Assembly: GCF_000940805.1 (NCBI RefSeq)
Contig: NZ_CP007142.1
Span: 596,593 to 660,592 of the forward strand
From: Gynuella sunshinyii YC6258
GTDB lineage: Bacteria > Pseudomonadota > Gammaproteobacteria > Pseudomonadales > Natronospirillaceae
DNA: 64,000 nt
Direction: 5' to 3'
Shown: positions 9,139-18,357 of the stretch, in pieces
Numbering within the stretch: the first letter of the stretch is position 1
Layout of the letters: each line of letters opens with the position of its first letter
Notes under the pieces: generated by a model
Databases searched by the model: none
Told to the model about the DNA's origin: nothing
What the model saw: only the letters and a program-made list of their open reading frames with translations
Position numbers and translations under genes: made by a program

Positions 9139-10041
9139 TCACTGGTTACTGTTTGCTTTAAAGTGAGTATTGATAAATTGGCCTGCCTGTTCGATAGAAG
9201 CCATACCTTCATCCAGAAAAGGTGCAAATAGCTGCCAGGAATGGCACATACCCGGCCACACTCTCAGGTCCACCTGTACGTTCGCTGCGTGAAGTCGTTC
9301 AGCCAGTGTCAGAGTGTCATCAAGCAGAAACTCTCTGGTACCCACATGCAACAAAACAGGCGGTAGACCGGCCAGATTTGCATAAAGTGGGGTAATTCTG
9401 GAGTCGTGTCGGTCAGTATTGCCGAGATAGCAGGCGGTAAACAATCCGGCCAGTTCTTTGTTGAGCAAAGGGGCATCAGCCTTGGTGTTGTGGGATCCGC
9501 CTTCATCGGCAAAATCCAGTGCCGGTGACATTAAAATGAGGCTGCCGGGCAGTTTAAAGCCTTCATCGCGCGCCCGTACAACCGTAGAGAGCGCCAGATT
9601 ACCACCCGCTGAATCGCCACCGACAGAAATGTTCCCGGCATTATAACCCTGCTCAAGTGCCCATACATATGCAGCATAAGCATCATCATGTGCCGTAGGT
9701 ACCATAAACTCAGGAGCCAATCGATAATCAACACTGAGCACTCTGGTTCCGGTTACCCGGGCCAGATTGGCGGAAATTGTGCGATGAGTACGGGTAGAGC
9801 CAAACATAAAACCACCGCCATGGTAGTAAATCACCAGTTTCCGGTTATCACAGCCGGGAAACTGAAAGAACTCACCGCCGATAGGCCCAAGACTAACGGT
9901 TTCCATTATGACGCTATCAGGTAATGGTAAGTCTGCATAGGCGGCTTCAAACCACTTACGCAACTCTATTGGAGAACTATTCTCAGGTGGTGGGTTTGCT
10001 GCGGCTTGTTGAAGTATGGTGTTTAGCTGATCAATTGACAT
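9139..10041 (-). CDS. Alpha/beta hydrolase of the hormone-sensitive-lipase type (esterase)
   Basis: A 300-residue carboxylester hydrolase. The oxyanion-hole motif YYHGGGFMFGS lies near residue 72, the nucleophile elbow GDSAGGN near 140, the likely acid in the REFLLDDTL segment near 240, and the catalytic histidine in GMCHSW near 266. This arrangement is typical of HSL/acetyl esterase-type enzymes. The open frame reaches 10110, but the ATG at 10041 has AGGAA eight bases upstream and gives the normal N-terminus MSIDQLNTIL. No signal peptide is present. The substrate is unknown, and neighbours give no hint. Confidence 0.88.
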   Translation of the reverse strand: MSIDQLNTILQQAAANPPPENSSPIELRKWFEAAYADLPLPDSVIMETVSLGPIGGEFFQFPGCDNRKLVIYYHGGGFMFGSTRTHRTISANLARVTGTRVLSVDYRLAPEFMVPTAHDDAYAAYVWALEQGYNAGNISVGGDSAGGNLALSTVVRARDEGFKLPGSLILMSPALDFADEGGSHNTKADAPLLNKELAGLFTACYLGNTDRHDSRITPLYANLAGLPPVLLHVGTREFLLDDTLTLAERLHAANVQVDLRVWPGMCHSWQLFAPFLDEGMASIEQAGQFINTHFKANSNQ

Positions 10042-10724
10042 CGAGATTCCTGCGATTGTAATGGTTATTGTTATGAACTCCGCATCGACGGAATATTTAC
10101 AACAACGCAATCACTGTGCCTGACGAACACCTGAATGAAGTTGATGCATTGATAAGTTATTGAAATTAAAGAAAGAAAAAACGCCAAACACCGGTTCCTG
10201 AAACCAATTCAGACTACGTGACTTAATGAGGGGATTAACTAAATGATAAAAACCATCCATTGGCCTGAACGAAGAATTCTTCAAATGCACAATAAAAACT
10301 ACATATTCCCAAGGCATAGAGTGGACACGCCGCAGTCAATCTCTTGAGTCAAACCGACTCAGCAGACTTATCTTTTACCCACCTGTTTAAGGATGGAAAA
10401 GCAGTTTCTCCGGATGTATGGAAATAGAAAGTTCTGAACGAAGCCGTCATGGCCCAGACCATTGGTTTACCTGTGAAAGCAACCAATCCATAAGTTGCCA
10501 TGAACCCTCAGGAATGATCTAAGGTAATTGAATCATCACCTGTACGGGCCGTTCGGGAATACCCGGCCCAGCTCAATGAAAATGCCATATTTGGCTCTCC
10601 AGGCAGTCATACTCAGGGGCACAGTGACTAAACAGTGACCTCACCGTGACTTTTGGTACCTGCTGATCCTCGCCATTTGCACCTAATCTGGGACGGTCAA
10701 TCACAAACACCCAAAGGTTTTATT
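10042..10724. other. 683-bp divergent intergenic region
   Basis: This lies between the minus-strand esterase and the plus-strand DUF6622-like gene and should carry both promoters. Short frames inside show no family likeness or good ribosome sites. A GC-rich imperfect inverted repeat (GGGCCG with CGGCCC, near 10546-10570) is present. No transposase or RNA gene was recognised. Confidence 0.45.
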
Positions 10725-11234
10725 ATGATCTCAATGATCGATATTCTTAGCGGCGCACCTTTCTGGGCTTGGCTGGTATTAGCCTATGGTCTGACCGTTG
10801 GAAACAGGGGACTTCAACCCCGCAAGATCAGCATTCGCAGGAATGTGCTGCCCACCTGTTTTTTCCTCTATCTGAGTATTTCGTCTCTCATACATGCCTC
10901 TCAGCAATTTCCATCAATCGGGATTGTGTGGCTGATAGCAGTGGTGATTGGTGCAACAATCAGTTTCTGCTTTTTAACCCCGCCACCGATTGCAGAGCTG
11001 TCAGATCGTCACGGGCTTATGGTTCAAGGCAGTGTCACATTTCTGATCATCTTCCCAATAATATTTATGGCTAAATTTACCTATGGGGTAATGGTCGCCA
11101 TTGCTCCTGATAAATTGTTGAATATAGGGTTCGAAGTTGTCTTTTTTACCATTACCGGCCTGTCTACAGGAGTTCTGGTTGGCAGGACCTTTAGCTACTT
11201 CAAACATTATTTGGAACTCAATGCGGAAAGTTGA
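10725..11234 (+). CDS. DUF6622-like integral membrane protein
   Basis: A 169-residue, very hydrophobic protein with about four to five membrane segments (for example ILSGAPFWAWLVLAYGLTVG at the start and SVTFLIIFPIIFMAKFTYGV later). The opening and the RGLQPRKIS loop resemble small DUF6622-type membrane proteins of unknown function. The frame opens at 10653, but the ATG at 10725 is preceded by AAAGG and begins with the first membrane helix. It ends one base before the start of the LuxR-like gene, so the two are translationally coupled and may act together in sensing or membrane stress. Confidence 0.65.
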   Translation: MISMIDILSGAPFWAWLVLAYGLTVGNRGLQPRKISIRRNVLPTCFFLYLSISSLIHASQQFPSIGIVWLIAVVIGATISFCFLTPPPIAELSDRHGLMVQGSVTFLIIFPIIFMAKFTYGVMVAIAPDKLLNIGFEVVFFTITGLSTGVLVGRTFSYFKHYLELNAES

Positions 11235-11235
11235 T

Positions 11236-11972
11236 ATGAATCCGGCGCTTTTGTGGACTCTGCGCATATTTATCTACGCAACCTTGTTTCAGGCGCTCAT
11301 TCGTATGTACACAGCAGGTGTGACCGTCATTTGGACCTGGAGTATAGGCGCGATGGTCTTCGCCCTGTTACTGCCGATTGGAAAATGGAAAAATCGCTGG
11401 TCTCCCTACATGATTCTGGCTGTTCTGATTGTCGAAGCAGTATTCGCCATGACGGGGATGCTCCTGAACCCAGTGCCCGGCGTGTTGCAGTTTGCGTTTT
11501 TTATCCTTCTGACGCTGTCAGCGCAGCTTCCAAGACCGTTGTCGATTTTATCGTACCTGCTGTTACTGCTGATGAACCATCTGCCTTTTGTCCTGGTCTC
11601 GCATGGCCAGGCAAACTGGGATTTCGTATTCGACCTGCTGCCGGATCAATTGGTCTTCATTGCCTTTTCCGAAATACTCTGGCAATCCCGCAGAGTCATC
11701 GAAGAAAACCGAAAACTCATTGATGAACTGGTAGAGCACAACGATAACTGTACCCGGAGCATAAACCAGCTGCTGAAGCTGTGGTTTTCTCCAAACGGGA
11801 TAAAGAAGTACTTGCACTCATTGCCAAAGGTTTCAGTAACAAAGAAATCGCTGATCGCCTGTTCTTGGCTGAAGGTCCCGTTAAAAACCGAGTCAGCATG
11901 ATTCTGGAAAAAACCGGAGTTCGTAATCGTACCGAAGCTGCGTTAAAAGCGAGGGAGATTGGAGTGCTTTGA
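11236..11972 (+). pseudogene. Membrane-anchored LuxR-type regulator, frameshifted
   Basis: Frame one, from the ATG at 11236 (GGAAAG upstream), encodes five or six membrane helices and then a cytoplasmic helix (VIEENRKLIDELVEHNDN). Shortly after, the conserved sequence switches to another frame. That frame encodes a complete LuxR/GerE helix-turn-helix (FSKRDKEVLALIAKGFSNKE, then IADRLF and VKNRVSMILEKTGV) up to the stop at 11972. The second frame is closed by TAA at 11745-11747, so the shift lies between about 11748 and 11780. It equals one missing base or two extra bases. The intact product would be a membrane sensor fused to a DNA-binding domain. Without the second frame the product has no DNA-binding domain. 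A sequencing error or programmed shift is possible. Confidence 0.72.
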
Positions 11973-12190
11973 TTACTACAGCAGATTAGACTGAAGCATC
12001 GTTCATGATCATACTACGGATGAATATAGCCAAAGCCCGTTGTGACAGAATGGGTTACATTTGCTGGTTTTCAGGCAGATATTTTTGCCATTAGTTTCTG
12101 ATATTTCGAAACGAACACTAACGCCATCGAACACAAAACAATTGATAATCTCGCTATTAACCTTGGACAGCTCTACAGGTAACGTATCGA

Positions 12191-12796
12191 ATGACTATTC
12201 CAACTCGCCAGATTCGAGCGGTTTACGATGATAAAACTATTCGGGTTTATCAGGCTTACAGCGACGCTATTGCTGACTCTGCGCTTGAACATGGCACATT
12301 TGAATCGCCACCGTTTAAGATGGAACGCATGACGTGGATTAAACCCTCATTCCTCTGGATGATGTATCGCGCTGGCTGGGGCAAAAAAGATGCGGGGCAA
12401 AAGCGGATTTTGGCTATTGACATAACGCGAAAAGGTTTTGAGTGGGCCTTAGAAAACAGCTTACTGAGCCATGATGCCAACAAATATAAAAACAAAGACG
12501 AGTGGCTAAAAATAAAAAAAGCCACGCCAGTTCGTATTCAGTGGGATCCGGAACGTGACTTACATTTACAACCGTTAGAGTATCGCGCGATTCAGATCGG
12601 ACTTACCAATGAAGCCGTTCCACTCTATGTGAACGAGTGGATTCAGCAAATCACTGACGTAACTGACCTGGCGACTGAGATACATGGACTGGTTGAGCAA
12701 GGAGAGCTGGCAGCCGCGGAAGAGCGACTACCAGTTGAAGAAGAATTTACTATTTCTTCTAAGACTATTAGGGATCATTTAAACATCAATGACTAA
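12191..12796 (+). CDS. DUF4291 domain-containing protein
   Basis: A 201-residue protein whose residues 5-150 match the DUF4291 pattern: RQIRAVYDDKTIRVYQAY at the start, then FKMERMTWIKPSFLWMMYR, ILAIDITRKGFEWAL, VRIQWDPERDL and YRAIQIGL. The biochemical function of the family is unknown. An AGGTAA lies about nine bases before the ATG. It runs convergently into the toxin array, ending 10 bases from the last immunity-like gene, so it marks the left border of that locus. Confidence 0.85.
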   Translation: MTIPTRQIRAVYDDKTIRVYQAYSDAIADSALEHGTFESPPFKMERMTWIKPSFLWMMYRAGWGKKDAGQKRILAIDITRKGFEWALENSLLSHDANKYKNKDEWLKIKKATPVRIQWDPERDLHLQPLEYRAIQIGLTNEAVPLYVNEWIQQITDVTDLATEIHGLVEQGELAAAEERLPVEEEFTISSKTIRDHLNIND

Positions 12797-12806
12797 CCTC
12801 AACCAA

Positions 12807-13142
12807 TCACTCCGGGTTATACGATCCAAATAAACCATATACAACTTGACCAGATAATACAGCACCCTCAAATTCTGATTGCGCTGGCAAGTTATCGATA
12901 TAATCAGGCCACTGCTGCTTTATGTGCTCACTCCAGTCACTAATTGCCATTTCGTGTATTGGTTGAAGAATTTCTTCTACATGCAATCCATCACTAGCCA
13001 ACTTTTTTAAGGCTCTTTCAGTGGCTTCAACATAACTACTGCCTTGCGCATAACAACTAATAAATGCCTCACTAACATTTGAAGGCATTATTGAATTTTC
13101 CATAGCCTTCACTCGAAAGGGCACGATAAATACATTTGACAT
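12807..13142 (-). CDS. Candidate immunity protein 5 (small unknown protein)
   Basis: A 111-residue soluble protein with no recognised family. It is acidic towards the C-terminus and AT-rich like the other small genes of the array. It begins 18 bases after the stop of a bare toxin tip and has AGGATTA upstream of its ATG. Position alone suggests that it neutralises the tip encoded at 13161-13493. This is inference from the module layout. Confidence 0.5.
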   Translation of the reverse strand: MSNVFIVPFRVKAMENSIMPSNVSEAFISCYAQGSSYVEATERALKKLASDGLHVEEILQPIHEMAISDWSEHIKQQWPDYIDNLPAQSEFEGAVLSGQVVYGLFGSYNPE

Positions 13143-13160
13143 AAATTAATCCTAATAATC

Positions 13161-13493
13161 CTATAGGTCCTCGGGATCAACAATTCTGACCGTAGAAGGA
13201 TCTAATGAATCCCTTAGCCATTGAATTTGTTCTGGGGTTCGCAATCCAAATTGATCTGCGGCTTTAATATCTACTTGCAATGGAGCAAGAGGGTTTGATT
13301 TTGCAGCTGTCAAATCATGAACAGACGTTGCTCTTAGCTTATCAAGCAATGTTGTATCAACATCAACAGCAGTGATTGTCGCATCGCCATTTCTGTTCAC
13401 TAGAGCAAATTCTTTGGCTCTTTCTGGCTGGCCAAAGTTCACAGTGTCACCACCCAGAGTCTCACAATGCGCAGTGGTTGTACCATTAACTGC
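13161..13493 (-). pseudogene. Orphan polymorphic-toxin tip 5 (no start codon)
   Basis: The frame is open from just after the TAA at 13494-13496 to the stop at 13161. The only early start is a GTG at 13442 with no ribosome site. The coding sense begins upstream of it (TAHCETLGGDTVNFGQP), as expected for the 3' end of a toxin gene cut from its shell. The C-terminal half (FGLRTPEQIQWLRDSLDP) looks like a compact globular domain. No catalytic family was recognised. It overlaps the end of the preceding immunity-like gene by 8 bases. It is probably silent unless joined to an RHS shell by recombination. Confidence 0.5.
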
Positions 13494-13764
13494 TTACTAA
13501 GCTATCAAGTGCTATCTTGTGCATGTTTTCAGGATAATCTATAGCAATACTTACTTGCCAATTACCTGACATTGCTTGACTTACAGAAACTCCAGACACG
13601 GGCACAAATAACCTCTTACCTGCATCATTGGATACTAGCACCCGCTCTCCAAATGCCTTTTCAACTTCACTTCTGCGAGAAAAACTTTCTAATAGAAGGG
13701 GGCCCGTAAGAATAGTTTTTCCATTTTTCCCAAGCATTACATCTTTAACCATCATTAGATCCAT
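13486..13764 (-). CDS. Candidate immunity protein 4 (small unknown protein)
   Basis: A 92-residue protein of unknown family. It starts 11 bases after the stop of the orphan RHS toxin at 13776 and has AAGGAT before its ATG. Gene size, AT-richness and its place right after a toxin tip fit an immunity protein. No motif supports this independently. Confidence 0.5.
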   Translation of the reverse strand: MDLMMVKDVMLGKNGKTILTGPLLLESFSRRSEVEKAFGERVLVSNDAGKRLFVPVSGVSVSQAMSGNWQVSIAIDYPENMHKIALDSLVSS

Positions 13765-13775
13765 TGACTAAATCC

Positions 13776-16700
13776 TTATCGGTTTTGAATATAAAGTAAA
13801 TCTTTTACATCTCTAATTTTGACTGGCCCATCTGGCGCTTTTTGCAAACGAGTAATGGCGTCCCTAAGCAATGTAACTCGCTCTGTCGAAGTGAGGTCCG
13901 GGGCAAAACGGGCAGCACGAATACTTGCCTGGGCTTCTTCCAAATGTAGAAGATCCTGTGTTTTTCCAGCAACTAAAGCTTCCTGATGCCCTACAATTTC
14001 ATGCGCAAGGGTACCTTTAATACTTATGCGAGAATTAGCCGTTAATGTACCTATACCAACATCGCCAGGGACTACATCTGAACCAATGTTCAAAATTTGC
14101 TGACCGAACATATCTCCGTATGCTGTATTAAGGTTGCGATCATCGACCCACCGTATGTCTACATCTTTTAGGTCGAAATTGGACAAGTAACTTTCGACCT
14201 GCGCTCTTTGTTCTATTGAGAGCGGAACTTCGCCACGGATACCCCCTGACTCTACTTTATAGAGTGTAGGAGTCGTACTGTCTGTAACAACAGGCACATC
14301 ATCAGCCGCCCGACCTGCGGCAGATCCAAGCCTGCCCAGTGCCTTGGAGACACCGAATCCTACTGCGAATTCGCCAGCACTACTACCCAGAGCTTCATAA
14401 TCACCATCCACGAATGCTTTCAGTGGACTGAGTGCGCCGTGCACGGTGCCTCCTATTATTTTCCCTCCGGTCAGTAGCACGCCGTTCGTTTCGATGCTCT
14501 GGCCTACCCAGCTGTCACTTTGATATTCGGCGTTTTCACCGGTCACTAAGTTGCTGGCGGCTGTGTAAGACTCACCGACCGCATCACTGACCGTCAATCC
14601 TGTTTCGACAGCAAGTGTTCCGAGTCCATTGGCAATATTGCCAGGTGCTTCACTTAACCCTTTTATAAACTGTCCGGCTTTGTTGAACGTAAAAAACGCT
14701 TCCATATCTGACATGGGGGTTATCGTTCCATATGACGCTGGATACAGATGTAATGTGTCAATGGTTGGCAGGTTCTGTATATCCGCCCAGCTTTGCACAA
14801 ATGCTTGCCGTTCCTCGTCACTTAAATTATTCAGGTGTTCACTGATGGTTGGGTCAGCCATCAGTTGTGCCTGAATTGCGTCGAGTGATTGCAGGTTAAG
14901 CCCGGCCAAGGTCTGAAACTCCAGTGCTCCGCCAGCTGTCTCATAATCCGCCGCTAAACGCTCAGCCGAGAAGTTGATGTCGATGGTGTCTTTAAAGGCC
15001 TGGTTACTGGCATACAGGCCACTGAACTTGCCGGTTTTGCTGTCCTGCAGGAACAGGCTGAAGCCTTTGCCGCTGTCGATGACGTTTTGCACAAAATCCC
15101 GGGCGCTGTAGCCGCCTTCGTCACCTTTGAAGTCAATACCGGCACGGTTGTAGAGGGTTTCGAACATTTCTTCGATGCCGGCACCTATGGCGGTGGCGGC
15201 GGGGCGATCATCCTGTTGTCCCTGGTCGATGAGGGTCTGGTTGACGATGGCGAGGTTTTGGGCGGTGACGCCGTTGATGTTTTCACCCAGGTCCATCATC
15301 AGCATTTCCATGGTCAGTTCGCCCTTCTGGTACTGTTCCATCAGTGGGGCGAATTTGCCGGCGTCGGCGCGTTGGCTCATGACATTGAGCATCTGGCCGA
15401 GCAGTTGTTGCTGGTCGGTTTTGAAGGCATCGGGGTTGCTTTGATAGAAACGTGCCTGATCTGCGGCACGCTGTTGTAACAGTTTTGTTTGTACCTGGTT
15501 ATTCCAGTTCTGATACCAGTCGCTGTTGCCGATGGCTTTGGTGATACCACCACCAATGAAGTTCCCGACTTCAGAGCCGACGGCGTTTTCGAAATAGCTG
15601 TAGGCGGCGTCTTCATCGATCAGGCTCAATGCTCCGGCGGTAATGGTTTTCAGGGCACTGCGGTTGACGATGGCATCCAGGGTATAGCTGGTGACGGTTT
15701 GACCTTGCTGGTTGGTGGTGGTGCCCACATGGCTGTCGATCACGGCAGTAATCGTACCGCCAATGGCACCAACCCAGTCACCGGCGGTAAGCTTGCCATC
15801 GTTGCGGATGGCGGTTTCCGCCAGGTTCAGCCAGGGGCTGATGTAGTTGCTGTTTTCTTTGATGAAGTTGAGGCTGGTGCTGAGCGCGCCTTTGCCCGTC
15901 AGTTCGCTGGCCCCGATGGCGGCCAGGGCCACACCGCTCCAGTTGGTGATGTGGCCGTTTTCATCCATGGCCTGTACCGCAGCAGCAGCTGCTTTGAGGG
16001 CCGGTTGGGCGATTTTGGCCACACTTTGGATTTTGGCCAGGCTGCTGGCAGTTTCGGCTGCTTTTCCAAACCCCCCGGCGGCTCCGGTCAGAGCACCGAC
16101 GATGGCCTGTTTGCCAACGGCTTTCCAGTCAAATCCTTCCTGCAATCCCAGGGCAATGCCTACGCCCTGGCGTACCACTTCCGCGCCGGCAAACAATATG
16201 GCGCCGGCCAGGGCATAACCGGCCACGGTGGCGGCAGCGCCTAGTCCGCTGAACAGTGTCGTGGCCAGGGCAGTCCCCAGACCTGGTAACAGGAAGGTGG
16301 CAACGGCGACCACCACCACGGCAACGATGATCATGAAGAAGCTGGCGCATTTTTTCTTCTTCGCTTTTTGCCGGACGTTCGGCATGGTGGAGCCGATGAT
16401 CTCACTCTCGTTGTAGAGTTTGTGGGTTTCGGAGTCGATCTTGCCGCTTTCGACACTGTTGGGGATGGTGATGGTCTGCCCGGCTTTCAGGCTGTCTGAG
16501 CCGCTCAGGCCATTGGCTTCGGCCAGGATGAACCAGAGGTTGGCATTACCCAGCAGGGAGGCTGCGACCTGACGCAGGGTTTCGCCACCGGTGGCAGTAA
16601 AGCTGCTCAGAGCACTGGACGGGAAGTCGTCGCCCAGGTTTTTCACCGGGTTGTAGCTTTCGGTGCCGAGATTGACCACGTTGTGGCCTTTGTCGTCGGT

Positions 16701-17438
16701 GCCTTTATCACCGACAGCATTGCCATTGGCATAGAAGTAGTTGCGCTGATGGGTTTTCAGGTCTTTGTCGGCCGGGTCGATACGGCGGAAGACGATTTGA
16801 CCATCGTTGTTGTACTGGAAGTTGCCGGTTTCAGTCTGGCCATTAGTGTCTTCTGACTTACCGAAGGACGTCATATGACCGTTGGCGTCATAGCTGAAGC
16901 TGGTGGTGGTGGTCTTGGTGTTTGATTTTTTAGTGCTGTCACCATTCAGGGTTTCACGCAGTTTTAATCCGGCACGGCTTTCGGTGATGTCGTCCCAGAT
17001 GTGGCTGGTTTGTTTGCCATCCCGGCCCTCATAACTGCGAATGTCGGTTTTGGTCAGACGACCGGTGACATCGTGGCTGTTGACGGTCACGGAACGGCTG
17101 TCGCTGTCATTGCCATCGTATTTGGCCTGCCAGCTTTCAGTCCGGGTGTTGAGCGTACCTTCGGCGTTGTAGGTGTAGGTGCGCACGGTGCCACCATCGT
17201 CCCAGGTTTTGCGCAGGCCATTACTGTGGTAGGTGTAGTACTGGTGTTCACCAGATACGTGGTCGAGCATGGCGGTGAGTTTGCCGTTATGCCACTGGTA
17301 TTCCAGGTGGGTGGTCTGAGTGCCTTTATTGCTTTCTGATGCGTAGTTGTCCCAACCCTGCACCTGGATCAGTTGTCCACTGGCGTTGTAGGCATAGCGC
17401 ATGGCCACGTTGCGGTGGTGGTCGTGCCAGAAGGTCAT
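13776..17438 (-). CDS. Orphan RHS C-terminal module 1 with toxin tip (HEIVGH-containing)
   Basis: This 1220-residue frame copies the 3' part of the giant RHS gene. Homology starts at 17490, right after a terminator. Residues 1-270 hold YD repeats. A LysM-like segment lies near 279-330, a KKKK-preceded hydrophobic stretch near 363-430, and pretoxin sequence follows. After about residue 640 it diverges from the giant protein. The tip (about residues 1055-1220) contains GTLAHEIVGHQEALVAGKT, whose His/Glu/His spacing hints at metal binding but is not HExxH. The ATG at 17438 is internal to a YD repeat and has no ribosome site, so the module is probably silent. A 49-codon in-frame deletion separates it from the main copy. 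Confidence 0.75.
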   Translation of the reverse strand: MTFWHDHHRNVAMRYAYNASGQLIQVQGWDNYASESNKGTQTTHLEYQWHNGKLTAMLDHVSGEHQYYTYHSNGLRKTWDDGGTVRTYTYNAEGTLNTRTESWQAKYDGNDSDSRSVTVNSHDVTGRLTKTDIRSYEGRDGKQTSHIWDDITESRAGLKLRETLNGDSTKKSNTKTTTTSFSYDANGHMTSFGKSEDTNGQTETGNFQYNNDGQIVFRRIDPADKDLKTHQRNYFYANGNAVGDKGTDDKGHNVVNLGTESYNPVKNLGDDFPSSALSSFTATGGETLRQVAASLLGNANLWFILAEANGLSGSDSLKAGQTITIPNSVESGKIDSETHKLYNESEIIGSTMPNVRQKAKKKKCASFFMIIVAVVVVAVATFLLPGLGTALATTLFSGLGAAATVAGYALAGAILFAGAEVVRQGVGIALGLQEGFDWKAVGKQAIVGALTGAAGGFGKAAETASSLAKIQSVAKIAQPALKAAAAAVQAMDENGHITNWSGVALAAIGASELTGKGALSTSLNFIKENSNYISPWLNLAETAIRNDGKLTAGDWVGAIGGTITAVIDSHVGTTTNQQGQTVTSYTLDAIVNRSALKTITAGALSLIDEDAAYSYFENAVGSEVGNFIGGGITKAIGNSDWYQNWNNQVQTKLLQQRAADQARFYQSNPDAFKTDQQQLLGQMLNVMSQRADAGKFAPLMEQYQKGELTMEMLMMDLGENINGVTAQNLAIVNQTLIDQGQQDDRPAATAIGAGIEEMFETLYNRAGIDFKGDEGGYSARDFVQNVIDSGKGFSLFLQDSKTGKFSGLYASNQAFKDTIDINFSAERLAADYETAGGALEFQTLAGLNLQSLDAIQAQLMADPTISEHLNNLSDEERQAFVQSWADIQNLPTIDTLHLYPASYGTITPMSDMEAFFTFNKAGQFIKGLSEAPGNIANGLGTLAVETGLTVSDAVGESYTAASNLVTGENAEYQSDSWVGQSIETNGVLLTGGKIIGGTVHGALSPLKAFVDGDYEALGSSAGEFAVGFGVSKALGRLGSAAGRAADDVPVVTDSTTPTLYKVESGGIRGEVPLSIEQRAQVESYLSNFDLKDVDIRWVDDRNLNTAYGDMFGQQILNIGSDVVPGDVGIGTLTANSRISIKGTLAHEIVGHQEALVAGKTQDLLHLEEAQASIRAARFAPDLTSTERVTLLRDAITRLQKAPDGPVKIRDVKDLLYIQNR
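14940..15435 (-). repeat. 496-bp direct repeat, copy A (pretoxin segment)
   Basis: This segment of orphan module 1 matches 21128-21623 with a constant offset of 6188 bases. I found only about three mismatches and no indel. It encodes the pretoxin stretch MLNVMSQRADAGKFAPLMEQ to NFSAERLAADYE. Sequence on both sides is different, so the repeat is a sharply bounded duplicated block. Confidence 0.9.
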
Positions 17439-17490
17439 GTCGCCGTTGTAGTTGTATTCGTAATGAATGTCGGCTTCGTTATTGCTGTAG
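15525..17490 (-). repeat. About 2-kb direct repeat of the RHS shell end, copy A
   Basis: Closely similar to 24800-26904 in the giant RHS gene, covering the last YD repeats, LysM-like segment, hydrophobic region and start of the pretoxin. The upstream border is sharp at 17490/26904. The copies differ by point changes, a short divergent patch (NQQGQTVTSYT against DKSDFKS) and a 147-bp deletion in this copy between two TAYNA-like short repeats (near 17170). Confidence 0.85.
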
Positions 17491-17494
17491 GCTT

Positions 17495-17523
17495 AAAAAA
17501 ACCCAGCTCGGGGGCTGGGTTTT
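17495..17523 (-). terminator. Intrinsic terminator after candidate immunity gene 3
   Basis: A perfect 10-bp inverted repeat (AAAACCCAGC with GCTGGGTTTT) with a 6-base loop ends in seven T residues on the minus strand. It lies 26 bases past the stop at 17549. Orphan module 1 begins directly behind it at 17490. It should block read-through into that module. It could also act on plus-strand transcripts. Confidence 0.88.
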
Positions 17524-17548
17524 CAACTAGTATCTGATTAGTTCAAGA

Positions 17549-17878
17549 TTAATATTCATACGGGGTATCTTTCAAGCGTTCCTCTAGGTCAGAGGCTATC
17601 TCAGACATCAATTGACTATCACCAGAAGGCTCACAGCTATAAAACCAATTACCAATATCCTCATGGTGTTCAAGCATAAAGTACTCTCCTCTGCTTCGTA
17701 ACTGCCACGATCGAGTACTAATGCCATCAGTGTTAGTTGTAATCTCAGCATCATAATACTTTTTGAAAAAACTAACTAAAGAATCAAAAAATTCTGAATC
17801 CTCTAATCCTAAGATGTGGTATTCAACTGGTTTGCCATCACTGGGTACATTTCTGTGAATCACTTTATTGCTCATCAT
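17549..17878 (-). CDS. Candidate immunity protein 3 (small unknown protein)
   Basis: A 109-residue acidic protein without a recognised family (aromatic C-terminal half with NWFYSCEPSGDS). Its start overlaps the stop of bare tip 3 by four bases (ATGA), with GGAT upstream. That coupling is typical of toxin/immunity gene pairs. A strong terminator follows it. Confidence 0.55.
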   Translation of the reverse strand: MMSNKVIHRNVPSDGKPVEYHILGLEDSEFFDSLVSFFKKYYDAEITTNTDGISTRSWQLRSRGEYFMLEHHEDIGNWFYSCEPSGDSQLMSEIASDLEERLKDTPYEY

Positions 17879-18357
17879 AATCCAAGCCCCTTATTAACAC
17901 TTTGCCGGGAACGCTGAGAACTATTAATAATCTCTTGGAATATTTGGTCACTTGTAGGATTGGAAACTCCATATTTATTAATCAATTTACTCTCAGTTTT
18001 TATCAAAAGGTCATCAAATGTTAAGTTTGTTTCTTCACGGAAAAGTCTATCAGCGGTAATGCGGTCTTGCATCATGACACGGGCTTCTGTTCTAAATTCA
18101 TTACGTAAATCAAAAGCCTGTCTTGCTTGAACACTCAAGGGTTCAGATGTATTAAGCAAGTTAGGTATAGATGCCTCCTGCTGCAAATACCACTTGCGCG
18201 CATCCACATTAGAAAGAGTGCCTCTTACCGGATTATCACCATATTGAGAGTAAAACTCAGCACTCCTCTGATTTACTAAATCAGGACTAAATGAATCATT
18301 TGATAAGGTTGGTTTTCCTCCACTAAACACTAATGGTTTACTGTCTGGAACTACCCT
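17875..18357 (-). pseudogene. Orphan polymorphic-toxin tip 3 (no proper start)
   Basis: The frame opens at 18357 right after the preceding immunity gene's stop and reads RVVPDSKPLVFSGGK. The first usable codon is a GTG at 18330 without a ribosome site. The helical tip carries VDARKWYLQQEASIPNLL, then QARQAFDLRNEFRTEARVMM, and SSQRSRQSVNKGLG at the end. This resembles a recurrent C-terminal domain of polymorphic toxins whose activity I cannot name. AT-rich base composition contrasts with the RHS shell. It probably becomes expressed only after fusion to a shell gene. Confidence 0.55.

Noticed and set aside
8736-9227. Minus-strand frame of 163 codons overlapping the esterase end
   Set aside because: It overlaps the end of a well-supported esterase gene in another frame, has low-complexity and cysteine-rich ends, no ribosome site and no family likeness.
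10111-10317. Minus-strand 68-codon frame upstream of the esterase
   Set aside because: No family signal, no ribosome site, and it lies in a divergent promoter region.
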